Of a DNA stretch of 64,000 bases, positions 46,812 to 54,871 are shown one piece after another. Each line of letters begins with the position of its first letter. The stretch's first letter is position 1. The stretch covers positions 69,611 to 133,610 of the forward strand of contig NZ_MHXN01000007.1 in NCBI RefSeq assembly GCF_001824475.1. Reading direction: 5' to 3'. Source of the stretch: Phenylobacterium sp. RIFCSPHIGHO2_01_FULL_69_31 (GTDB lineage Bacteria; Pseudomonadota; Alphaproteobacteria; Caulobacterales; Caulobacteraceae). Made by a program: the position numbers and the translations under genes. The notes beneath the pieces are model-generated. The model did no database searches and was not told the origin of the DNA. It saw only the letters and a list, made by a program, of their open reading frames with translations.

Positions 46812-47365
46812 CGCGGCGCGCGCTTGGCGAGGATGCGCTGGAGGGTGCGCCGGTGCATGTTGAGGCGGCGGGCTGTCTCCGAGACGTTGTGGTTGCAGAG
46901 CTCGTAGACCCGCTGGATGTGCTCCCAGCGCACGCGGTCGGCGCTCATCGGGTTCTCGGGCGGCGCGGGGGCGGTGTCGCCACGGGCCAGCAGCGCCCGG
47001 ACCACGTCGTCGGCGTCGGCGGGCTTTGAGAGATAGTCCACCGCCCCCGCCTTCACCGCCTGCACGGCGGTGGCGATGTTGCCGTAGCCGGTCAGCATGA
47101 TGATCTTGGCGTCCGGCCGCGCGTCGCGCACCGCCTCGACGACCTTCAGGCCAGAACCATCCTCCAGGCGCATGTCCAGCACCGCGTAGGCGGGCGCGTG
47201 CACCTTCACCGCGGCGATGGCCTCCTGCACGCTGCCGACCAGGGTCGGTTCGAAGCCGCGCTGCTCGAGAGCCCGTCCCAGCCGGGTCCGGAGCGGCGCA
47301 TCGTCATCGAGCACCAGCAGGCTCCGGTCGGCCAAGGCCGTGACTTCAGCTGACAGGTCGGTCAT
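46808..47365 (-). CDS. regA: Redox response regulator RegA/ActR/PrrA
   Basis: A 185-residue response regulator: receiver domain with D64 as the phosphorylation site (AVLDMRLEDG), a short linker with several prolines (PAPPENP) and a Fis-like C-terminal helix-turn-helix (NVSETARRLNMHRRTLQRIL). This is the short, highly conserved RegA/ActR/PrrA type. The sensor kinase regB lies 70 bases upstream on the same strand. Confidence 0.93.
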   Translation of the reverse strand: MTDLSAEVTALADRSLLVLDDDAPLRTRLGRALEQRGFEPTLVGSVQEAIAAVKVHAPAYAVLDMRLEDGSGLKVVEAVRDARPDAKIIMLTGYGNIATAVQAVKAGAVDYLSKPADADDVVRALLARGDTAPAPPENPMSADRVRWEHIQRVYELCNHNVSETARRLNMHRRTLQRILAKRAPR

Positions 47366-47435
47366 GCGTCGTCCCTCTTGCTTGCGTCAGACTGTCGCAC
47401 CTCGGCGAATTTCTGCAAGCTTTGCAGCGCGTACA

Positions 47436-48788
47436 TCAGGTCGCCTCAACCAATGAACGAGGCCACTTCGCAGCAACCACGGCGCCACGGGGCTTCGCAT
47501 TGTGAAATGTCACGACGGCTCCGGTTCGTTCCAAAAGCGTCTTGGAAATGAAAAAGCCCAGGCCCATCCCGATGTGGCCCGTACGTGATCCCTCGGCGCC
47601 CGGCCGGCTGGTCACATAGGGCTCGCCCAGCTTGGCGAGGATCTCCGGCGAGAAGCCCGGGCCGTCGTCCCGCACCTCGATGATCACGCTTTCGGCATCG
47701 AAGCGCGCGGAGACGAGAATCTCCGACTTCGCGAAGTCGACGGCGTTCTCCACGAAGGTCGAGAACGCGTGGGTGATTTCCGGCAGCCGGCGGATGTCAG
47801 GGGTCTTCACGCCCTTGGCGCCCGTGACGATGGCCTCGACGCGCACCTCGCGACTGGCGTTGGCGTGGGGCTCGATCACCTCCTGCACGAGCTGGCGCAG
47901 CGACAGGCGCTCGTGAACTTCGTCCGTGGCCTTGTCGGGCGTGGCGGCGAGGCGCTTCAGGATCTCGCGACACCGCTCGGCCTGGGCGATCAGCAGTTCG
48001 GCGTCCTCCTTCACCTGCGGGAGAGTCGCCTCGCGCGCCATCTCCTTGGCGACGATGGAGATCGTGGCCAGCGGCGTGCCCAGTTCGTGCGCCGCCGCCG
48101 CAGCCAGGCCCCCGAGGGCCGACAGCTTCTGCTCGCGCGCCAGCACCGTCTGGGTCACGTCCAGCGCCAGGGCCATCCGCGCGGCCTCCACCACCGACTG
48201 TCGGACGTAGCCGGCGACCAGGGCGATGCCCGCGACGTTGGCGACGCCGGCCGCGAGGCGGAAATCCAGGGACAGCCGCGGCTCCGGCACGATGGAGGGG
48301 TACGGCAGCGCCACCACGGCCAGCACCATGGACAGCGCCGAGCCCAGGCCGCCCAGGATGAGCAGCGGCCGTAGCGGCAGGGTGGCGGCCGCCAGGGTCA
48401 CCGGCGCGAGCAATGTCAGGATGAAAGGGTTCGCCGTGCCTCCGATCAGCCCCAGCAGCAGCGACATCTGCAGGAGGTCGAACGAGAGCTGGAGCACGGC
48501 CTCGCCATCGCCCATCACCCGCTGGGGCGTGGAGGCGACGCCGGTCAGGACGTTCACGAAAGCGCCCGCCGCCACTACCAGGGCGCACAAGGCGTAGGGC
48601 GCCGGATAGCCCAGGGCGAAGGCCATGGCCGCCAGCAGCGCGACCTCGCCCCCGATCACGACCCACCGCAAGGTCACCAGGGTTCGGACCCGCAGGTGGC
48701 CGCGCCGGATCGCCGCCGAGTCCCAGACGTCTTGCGTGTCGGCAGGGGGGGCCGTATCGAGGCCGGCGGTCGGGGTCGGCTCGCTCAT
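47436..48788 (-). CDS. regB: Redox sensor histidine kinase RegB/ActS/PrrB
   Basis: A 450-residue membrane histidine kinase with six N-terminal helices and the quinone-binding motif GGTANPF (116-122). The phospho-acceptor box AAAAHELGTPL contains H234. C273 in ERCREIL corresponds to the redox-active cysteine of Rhodobacter RegB. The start at 48788 is chosen because upstream frame residues lack membrane or conserved sequence. It pairs with regA, and senC is divergent 39 bases away. Confidence 0.93.
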   Translation of the reverse strand: MSEPTPTAGLDTAPPADTQDVWDSAAIRRGHLRVRTLVTLRWVVIGGEVALLAAMAFALGYPAPYALCALVVAAGAFVNVLTGVASTPQRVMGDGEAVLQLSFDLLQMSLLLGLIGGTANPFILTLLAPVTLAAATLPLRPLLILGGLGSALSMVLAVVALPYPSIVPEPRLSLDFRLAAGVANVAGIALVAGYVRQSVVEAARMALALDVTQTVLAREQKLSALGGLAAAAAHELGTPLATISIVAKEMAREATLPQVKEDAELLIAQAERCREILKRLAATPDKATDEVHERLSLRQLVQEVIEPHANASREVRVEAIVTGAKGVKTPDIRRLPEITHAFSTFVENAVDFAKSEILVSARFDAESVIIEVRDDGPGFSPEILAKLGEPYVTSRPGAEGSRTGHIGMGLGFFISKTLLERTGAVVTFHNAKPRGAVVAAKWPRSLVEAT

Positions 48789-48827
48789 CGGCGGCCCTCC
48801 AGCGTCGCGGCAGCAAGGAATGCAGAC

Positions 48828-49439
48828 ATGTCCAGGAAGATCCTGGCCCTCATCGCGGTTCTGGCGCTCGCGCTCGCCATCCTCACCGGTCTCGCCGTCC
48901 GCAAAGGCGTCCTGGGCCCCCAACCGCAAACCGTCGCCGTGGGCGGTCCGTTCCAGTTAGTCGATACGTCGGGGCGTACGGTCAACCAGGACGTTCTCAA
49001 GGGCAAGTGGAGCGTCGTCTTCTTCGGGTTCACCCACTGCCCGGACATCTGCCCGACGACCCTGTTCGAGCTGGGCCAGGTGGAGCCGCTTCTGGGGGCC
49101 GACGCCGACCGCTTCCAAGCGGTTCTGATCTCGGTGGACCCCGCCCGGGACACGGTGGCCCAGATGAAGGCTTATGTGGCCAACGACGCCTTTCCCAAGC
49201 GCCTGATCGGCCTCACCGGCTCGACGGCCCAGGTCGACGCCGCCGCCAAGGCCTATCGCGTCTATTACCAGAAGGTCGGAGAGGGCGACGACTACACGGT
49301 CAACCACGCGGCCTACAGCTACCTGATGAACCCCAAGGGTCGGTTCGCCTGCGTGCTGCCCTACGACCTGACGCCAGAGCAGACCGCGGCGAAGATCAAG
49401 GCCGCCATGAAACAGGGCGCCAACGCCGCCAGCTGCTGA
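48828..49439 (+). CDS. senC: SCO1/SenC family copper chaperone
   Basis: A 203-residue protein with an N-terminal membrane anchor and a thioredoxin-like SCO domain. The copper site is C71-x3-C75 in THCPDICPTT plus the distal histidine in TVNHAAYSYLMN. SenC proteins deliver copper to cytochrome oxidase. The position beside regB and regA is typical for this redox locus, though here regB and regA are on one strand and senC on the other. Confidence 0.92.
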   Translation: MSRKILALIAVLALALAILTGLAVRKGVLGPQPQTVAVGGPFQLVDTSGRTVNQDVLKGKWSVVFFGFTHCPDICPTTLFELGQVEPLLGADADRFQAVLISVDPARDTVAQMKAYVANDAFPKRLIGLTGSTAQVDAAAKAYRVYYQKVGEGDDYTVNHAAYSYLMNPKGRFACVLPYDLTPEQTAAKIKAAMKQGANAASC

Positions 49440-49525
49440 GCCCGAGCCACTTTGCCGCAAGGTAGCGCTTGTGGAGCCTATTAACGTTCCGCATGTTATG
49501 CTGCGGCGCACAAAGGCACGGTGGA

Positions 49526-50845
49526 ATGCTCTACACCCTCTACGAAGCTGGCTACTACGCCGCCTCTCCGCTGCGGTTCGCGGCGCTCGCGACGCGGGAC
49601 TTCTGGAGCTCGTCGCTCAATCCGGCGGCCGACAGCGAGCTGGGGCGACGGCTGTTCGCCACCGCCGACCTGTTCGCCAACCTGACGCGCCGGTACGGCA
49701 AGCCCGCCTGGAAGATCGACAGCGTGACCATAAACGGCTGCGCGGTGCGCGTGCGGCCCACGACGGTCTGGTCGACGCCCTGGTGCAAGCTGACCCACTT
49801 CGCCCGCGACATGAGCGACCTGCGCCGGGCCGGGAAGACCGAGATCGAGCCCGCGGTGCTGATCGCCGCGCCGCTGTCCGGCCACTACGCCACCCTGCTG
49901 CGCGGCACGGTCGAGGCGTTCGCGCAGGACCACGAGGTGTTCATCACCGAATGGACCAACGCCCGCGACGTGCCGATCGTCGAAGGCCGCTTCGATTTCC
50001 ACGACTACATCGACCACATCCGCGAGATGCTGCGCCAGATGGGACCCCGCCCGCACGTGGTGGCGGTCTGCCAGCCCGGGCCGCCGGTTCTCGCCGCCGC
50101 CGCCCTGATGGCCGAGGACCAGGAGGAAAGCCGTCCGGCGTCCATGACGTTCATGGGCTCGCCTATCGATGCGCGCCTGTCGCCGACGGTGACCAACAAG
50201 CTGGCCGAGGAGCGGCCGTTCGCCTGGTTCGAGTCGAACATGATCTACAACGTGCCGCCGCCCTACCTGGGCGCGGGCCGGCGCGTCTATCCGGGCTTCG
50301 TGCAGCTCGCCAGCTTCATGTCCATGAACCTGGACAAGCACCAGGAAGCGCACCGTAAGTACCTCGCCCACCTGATGGATGGCGACGGCGACAGCGCGGA
50401 CAAGCACCTGGAATTCTACGATGAGTACCTGTCGGTCCTGGACCTGACGGAAGAGTTCTACCTTCAGACGGTGGACGTGGTGTTCCAGCGCTATCTGCTG
50501 CCCAAGGGCGAGCTGTACCACCGCGATCGCCGCGTGAAGCCCGAGCGGATCACCGACGTCGGCCTGCTGACCGTCGAGGGCGAGAACGACGACATCTCCG
50601 GCATCGGCCAGACGCAGGCGGCCCACGACCTGTGCCTCAGCCTGCCGGCCGAGCTGAAGGAAGACTACATCCAGCCCCACGTCGGCCACTACGGCGTGTT
50701 CAACGGCAAACGCTTCCGCGAGGAGATCTATCCCCGCGTCCGCGCCTTCGTCCGCCGGATGGAAAAGGAGCTTCCGCGCACCAAGACGCCGAGCTCGCCG
50801 TCCGCGGAGATCGTGCCGATCCGCTCCAAGGCCGCGAAGGGCTGA
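49526..50845 (+). CDS. phaZ: Intracellular polyhydroxybutyrate depolymerase (PhaZ)
   Basis: A 439-residue protein with nucleophile motif VCQPGPPVL, where C182 matches the active cysteine of Ralstonia PhaZ1, and later EGENDDISGIGQT and HVGHYGVFNGKRF, which include the rest of the catalytic triad. It hydrolyses stored PHB to 3-hydroxybutyrate units. The ATG at 49526 is chosen over in-frame starts in the leader. The tail is rich in Lys, Ser and Pro. Confidence 0.92.
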   Translation: MLYTLYEAGYYAASPLRFAALATRDFWSSSLNPAADSELGRRLFATADLFANLTRRYGKPAWKIDSVTINGCAVRVRPTTVWSTPWCKLTHFARDMSDLRRAGKTEIEPAVLIAAPLSGHYATLLRGTVEAFAQDHEVFITEWTNARDVPIVEGRFDFHDYIDHIREMLRQMGPRPHVVAVCQPGPPVLAAAALMAEDQEESRPASMTFMGSPIDARLSPTVTNKLAEERPFAWFESNMIYNVPPPYLGAGRRVYPGFVQLASFMSMNLDKHQEAHRKYLAHLMDGDGDSADKHLEFYDEYLSVLDLTEEFYLQTVDVVFQRYLLPKGELYHRDRRVKPERITDVGLLTVEGENDDISGIGQTQAAHDLCLSLPAELKEDYIQPHVGHYGVFNGKRFREEIYPRVRAFVRRMEKELPRTKTPSSPSAEIVPIRSKAAKG

Positions 50846-50900
50846 ACCGCCGCGCCGGCGGGGGGATGAAACTTCGCCGGACTCGCCTAGATTCCACGCG

Positions 50901-51638
50901 ATGAGTCTCTTCGGCCGCAGCCTCGCCGACGGTGACCGGCTGGAGGTCGCCGGCGCGGCCGTGCGCCTCAAGGTGAACCGGCGCGCCCGCCGGGTCTCGC
51001 TGCGCCTGGACCGCACCCGGCGCGAGATCGTCGCCACCGCGCCCTCGATCCGCCGCTTGCCGGAAGCCGCCGCCTTCGCCCGCGAGCGCGCGGGCTGGAT
51101 CGCCGAACGCTTGGCCGAGCTGCCCGGCGTGCAGCCGCTGGCGGCCGGCATGCTGATCGAGGTGTTTGGACGTCCCGTCCGCCTGGAAGCCGCGCCCGGC
51201 CGTGCGCGCTGGATCGAGCCGCTGGACGGCGCCACGCCGCGGATCGTGGCCATGGGCGAGGGCGAGGGGTTCACCCGCGCGGTGATCCTGGTGATCCGCA
51301 AGCGGGCGCTGGAGGTGCTGACCGAGCGCACCCGGCACTATGCCCTGCGCCTGGGCGCGCCGATGCCCAAGGTGAGCGTGGCCGACGCCAAGTCGCGCTG
51401 GGGCTCGTGCAAGCCCGGGCCGCGGGGGACGGCGGGCGTGATCCGCTATTCCTGGCGGCTGGCGCTCGCCCCGTTCGAAGTCGCGGACTACGTGGCCGCC
51501 CACGAGTGCGCCCACCTCTTGGAACTCAACCACGGCCCCCGCTTCTGGGCCCACGTGCGCAACCTCGTCGGCGACGAGCGCCGCCACCGCGACTGGCTGC
51601 GGGCCGAAGGCGCCCGGCTGCACGCCTTCGGCCGCTGA
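50901..51638 (+). CDS. M48/YgjP-type zinc metallopeptidase
   Basis: A 245-residue protein of the UTP-pyrophosphatase-like metallopeptidase (DUF45/YgjP) group. The zinc motif is HECAHLLELNH followed by RFW, and SRWGSC precedes it. It is cytoplasmic, with no signal peptide. The activity is inferred from the zinc motif. It ends four bases from the convergent ada gene. Confidence 0.9.
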   Translation: MSLFGRSLADGDRLEVAGAAVRLKVNRRARRVSLRLDRTRREIVATAPSIRRLPEAAAFARERAGWIAERLAELPGVQPLAAGMLIEVFGRPVRLEAAPGRARWIEPLDGATPRIVAMGEGEGFTRAVILVIRKRALEVLTERTRHYALRLGAPMPKVSVADAKSRWGSCKPGPRGTAGVIRYSWRLALAPFEVADYVAAHECAHLLELNHGPRFWAHVRNLVGDERRHRDWLRAEGARLHAFGR

Positions 51639-51642
51639 GCCG

Positions 51643-52728
51643 TCAGGCGGCCGTCTTCTCCCGGTCCAGGAGTACACGCTTGCGCTCGACCCCCCAGCGG
51701 TAGCCGGAGAGGTCACCGTCCAGCCGCACGACCCGGTGGCAGGGTATCGCAATGGCCAGGGCGTTGGCCGCGCAGGCCTGGGCCACCGCACGCACCGCCT
51801 TCGGGGCGCCGATGCGCTCGGCGATCTCCCGGTAGCTGGCGGTGGCGCCGCTGGGGATCTCCTGCAGCGCACGCCAGACCCGTTGCTGGAACGCCGTGCC
51901 CCGGATGTCGAGCGGCAGCGCCAGGCCGTCCGCGGGGCGCTCGATGAGGCCCACGGCGGCCGCCACCTCCTGCTCGAAGCCCTCGTCGCCGCCCACCAGG
52001 TCGGCCCGCGGGAAGCGATCCTGCAGGTCACGGACCAGGGCGCCGGGATCATCGCCCAGCAGGATGGCGCAGATGCCCAGCGCGCTCCGCGCCACGAGGA
52101 AGGCGCCCAGCGAGCATTCGCCCACGGCGAACCGGATCTGCACGTCCGCGCCGCCGGCCCGATAGCGCGTGGGCGTCATGCCCAGCATGGCGTTGGACTG
52201 GGCGTAAAAGCGGCCGCCGGAGTTGAAGCCGGCGTCGTAGATCGCCTCCGTCACGGTTTCGCTGTTGGGCAACTCCTCGCGGACCCGCCGCGCGCGCACC
52301 CCGGCGAGGTAGTCGCGCGGCGTGACGCCGGTGACCGACTTGAACACCCGGTGGAAGTGGTGCGGGCTGAGGCCCGCGCCGGCCGCGAGCTCGGCCAGGC
52401 TGGGCGGGTCTTCGGCCGTCTCGATCCGGCGGCAGGCCTCCAGGATCCGGGCGTTGCGCTCGGCGTCGGCCGACTCGGCGTCCGGGCGGCAGCGGCGGCA
52501 GGGGCGAAACCCTGCCGCACGCGCCTCAGCGACGCTGGCATGGAAGGCGACGTTTTTCGGGTTCGCCAGGCGCGCGCCGCAGGAGGGGCGGCAATAGACC
52601 CCCGTGGTGCGGACCGAATAGTAGAACTGGCCGTCGAAGGCGCGGTCGCGGACCGTGATCGCCGTCCAGCGGGGATCCTGCGCTGTCTGTGCGCCTGGGT
52701 CGGGAAGCATGTTGGTCGCGGTCGTCAT
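51643..52728 (-). CDS. ada: Bifunctional Ada: methylphosphotriester/O6-methylguanine-DNA methyltransferase and regulator
   Basis: A 361-residue Ada protein. The N-terminal zinc domain has C46, C50, C77 and C80; C46 accepts methyl groups from phosphotriesters. An AraC-type helix-turn-helix domain lies in the middle (SPHHFHRVFKSVTGVTP). The C-terminal MGMT domain has C330 in PCHRVVR. It repairs alkylated DNA and, once methylated, activates its own regulon. A candidate Ada box lies 66 bases upstream. Confidence 0.94.
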   Translation of the reverse strand: MTTATNMLPDPGAQTAQDPRWTAITVRDRAFDGQFYYSVRTTGVYCRPSCGARLANPKNVAFHASVAEARAAGFRPCRRCRPDAESADAERNARILEACRRIETAEDPPSLAELAAGAGLSPHHFHRVFKSVTGVTPRDYLAGVRARRVREELPNSETVTEAIYDAGFNSGGRFYAQSNAMLGMTPTRYRAGGADVQIRFAVGECSLGAFLVARSALGICAILLGDDPGALVRDLQDRFPRADLVGGDEGFEQEVAAAVGLIERPADGLALPLDIRGTAFQQRVWRALQEIPSGATASYREIAERIGAPKAVRAVAQACAANALAIAIPCHRVVRLDGDLSGYRWGVERKRVLLDREKTAA

Positions 52729-52793
52729 GGCCGTCTCCGGAGAATGGGGTCATCGGACCCTGACGGCCAGGGCGATCGGCGGCACTCCGAGCC

Positions 52794-52806
52794 TTGCGGT
52801 TGAATT
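52794..52806 (-). promoter_or_regulatory. Candidate Ada box (AAT-N6-GCAA)
   Basis: On the minus strand, AAT then six bases then GCAA matches the E. coli Ada-box form and lies 66 bases before the ada start. The expected frequency of such a match in this gap is low but not negligible. Confidence 0.45.
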
Positions 52807-52915
52807 CGAAGGCGTCCCGGCCGCGGCAACGCCAGTTCCACGACAAGAACCGGATAGCTCCAGGGCCGCGCTTGCCCGCACCAGTCCCGCCCTCTCACGG
52901 ACCGGACTGGAACCC

Positions 52916-54859
52916 ATGACCGCACGCTCTCACCTGCCCCTCGCGCTGGCGCTCCTCGCCGCGCCCGGCGCCGCCTTCGCCCAGGCCACCGCCAATCCCG
53001 TGACCAGCGCGGACGACGCCTTCGGCTTCACCATCGGCGAGGAGTCGGTGGGCATCTACGACGCGAGTTCGGTGCGCGGTTTCGACCTGGAGGCCGCGGG
53101 CAACTACCGCGTGAACGGCAGCTATTTCGTCAAGAGCTCGGGGGTGAGCAGCTTCTTCCTCGACCGGACGACCGTGCGCATCGGTCTGAACACCCTCAAC
53201 GTCGACCTGCCCGGACCCTCGGGCGTGGTGGACTTCAAGCTCCGCGACCCGGCCGCCGGCGAGCCCAGCCTGCTGACCATCGGCCTCGACGAGTACGAGC
53301 AGCCCTACATGGACCTGCTGCTCAAGGGGCGTTCTGCGGACGGTCGGCTCTCAGGAGCCCTCGGCCTCGGCCTGGTGTTCGACAAGAAGGACGCGCAGGG
53401 CGGCGAGGACGGCCGCTCGTGGCTGCTCGGCGGCACGGCCCGCGCCACGCTGGGGCCGGTCACGGCGCAGGTGTTCGGGGGCGAGTTCGACTACGAACGC
53501 GCCGCGACCTTCCGCTTCACCCTGGACGATCCCGACGTGCGGCCCCGCCTGAAACGGGGACGGTTCCTGGGCCAGGATTGGGCAAGGTCGCGCGGTCAGC
53601 GCCGCATCGCCGGGCTCCTGCTGGACGCCCCGCTAGGCGGCGGCTGGTCCGCCGGCGCCACGGGGGTGTTCTCGCAGGAGGACCCGACGCGCGCCCATTC
53701 CCAACTCTTCCTGGACGTGGACGGGACCCTCGGGGCGCGCAGCCTGGTCGTAGCGTCGCCCCAGCAGCGGGCCACGGCCTGGTCGGGCGAGGGGCGGCTG
53801 AGCTGGGCCGGCGAAACCGGTGCGGCCAGCCATCGCGTCACCGTCGTCGCGCGCGGCCGGCGGTCGCGCCATCTGTTCGGCGGCGACCGGGTCGTGGACC
53901 TGGGCCTGGCGGATCTGTCCGGTCCCGCGCGCCAGGCCCCGGCGCCCGATCTTTCGACGGCGCGCCCGAACCTGCATGACGAGACGGACCAATGGGGACT
54001 CGGCGCATCCTATCGGATGACCTGGGCGAACCGGCTGACGTTGAACGCCGGGGTCCTGCGCACCGACTACGAGAAGACCTTCATCGCCGCCGATGGCGTC
54101 GCGCGCAGCCGTGCGGTCACGCCCGTACTGTTCAACGTGGGTGGCGCGGTTCGCGTGGCCCGCGGCCTAGACCTCTACGCCAGCTACAGCCGCGGTTTGG
54201 AAGAGGCCGGCGCCGCGCCCAGTTCGGCGGCGAACCGCAACGAGGTGCTGAACGCCATCCGGGTGACCCAGCGCGAGATCGGCGCCCGCTATGCCCTGTC
54301 CGAGGGCCTCGTCCTGCTCGGCGCGGCGTTCGAGACGGAGAAGCCCTACGCCGGGCTGGACGGCGCCACGAACATCTACCGGACCTTAGGGACTGTGCGG
54401 CACCGCGGCGTGGAAGCCTCGCTTTCCGGCCGGCTCACCCAGGCGCTGACCGTGGTGGTCGGCGGCGTGTGGCTGGATCCGGAGATCTCCGGCGACGAAG
54501 CGGACAGCGGCGCGATCGGACGGCGGCCGGTGGGCGTGCCGCGGCTGCGCGGCGTCGCCAGCCTCAACTATGCGGTGGCGGCGGCGCCCGGCCTGTCGCT
54601 GGACGCGGGCCTGGACTACGTCGGGGCCAGCCCCTTCCGCGCCGCGCCAGGACCGGACGGGCGCCAGCCGCGACTGCCCGCGGAGTGGGAGGTCAACTTC
54701 GGCCTGCGCTATCGGCTGGACGTCGCCGGGTGGCGGCCGACGCTGCGCGCGCAGGTCCTCAATGCGTTCGGCGGCTATGGCCTGACGGTCAACGGCGCCG
54801 AGACCCTGGATTACACAGCGCCTCGACGGTTCCGCGTCTTGCTGACCACGGAGTTCTAG
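52916..54859 (+). CDS. TonB-dependent receptor-like outer-membrane protein
   Basis: A 647-residue protein with a signal peptide (ending AAFAQA), a short plug-like region (SVGIYDASSVRGFDLEAAGNYRVNGSYF) and a beta barrel ending in LTTEF. No clear TonB box is visible. It lies divergent to ada with 187 bases between. Ligand unknown; the reduced plug makes it a less typical receptor. The ATG at 52916 is the only start that gives a signal peptide. Confidence 0.83.
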   Translation: MTARSHLPLALALLAAPGAAFAQATANPVTSADDAFGFTIGEESVGIYDASSVRGFDLEAAGNYRVNGSYFVKSSGVSSFFLDRTTVRIGLNTLNVDLPGPSGVVDFKLRDPAAGEPSLLTIGLDEYEQPYMDLLLKGRSADGRLSGALGLGLVFDKKDAQGGEDGRSWLLGGTARATLGPVTAQVFGGEFDYERAATFRFTLDDPDVRPRLKRGRFLGQDWARSRGQRRIAGLLLDAPLGGGWSAGATGVFSQEDPTRAHSQLFLDVDGTLGARSLVVASPQQRATAWSGEGRLSWAGETGAASHRVTVVARGRRSRHLFGGDRVVDLGLADLSGPARQAPAPDLSTARPNLHDETDQWGLGASYRMTWANRLTLNAGVLRTDYEKTFIAADGVARSRAVTPVLFNVGGAVRVARGLDLYASYSRGLEEAGAAPSSAANRNEVLNAIRVTQREIGARYALSEGLVLLGAAFETEKPYAGLDGATNIYRTLGTVRHRGVEASLSGRLTQALTVVVGGVWLDPEISGDEADSGAIGRRPVGVPRLRGVASLNYAVAAAPGLSLDAGLDYVGASPFRAAPGPDGRQPRLPAEWEVNFGLRYRLDVAGWRPTLRAQVLNAFGGYGLTVNGAETLDYTAPRRFRVLLTTEF

Positions 54860-54871
54860 GGCGGGGCGCGG

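Noticed and set aside
47419-47433. Near-palindrome CTGCAAGCTTTGCAG between regB and regA
   Set aside because: Imperfect symmetry and no known binding protein; it could be chance.
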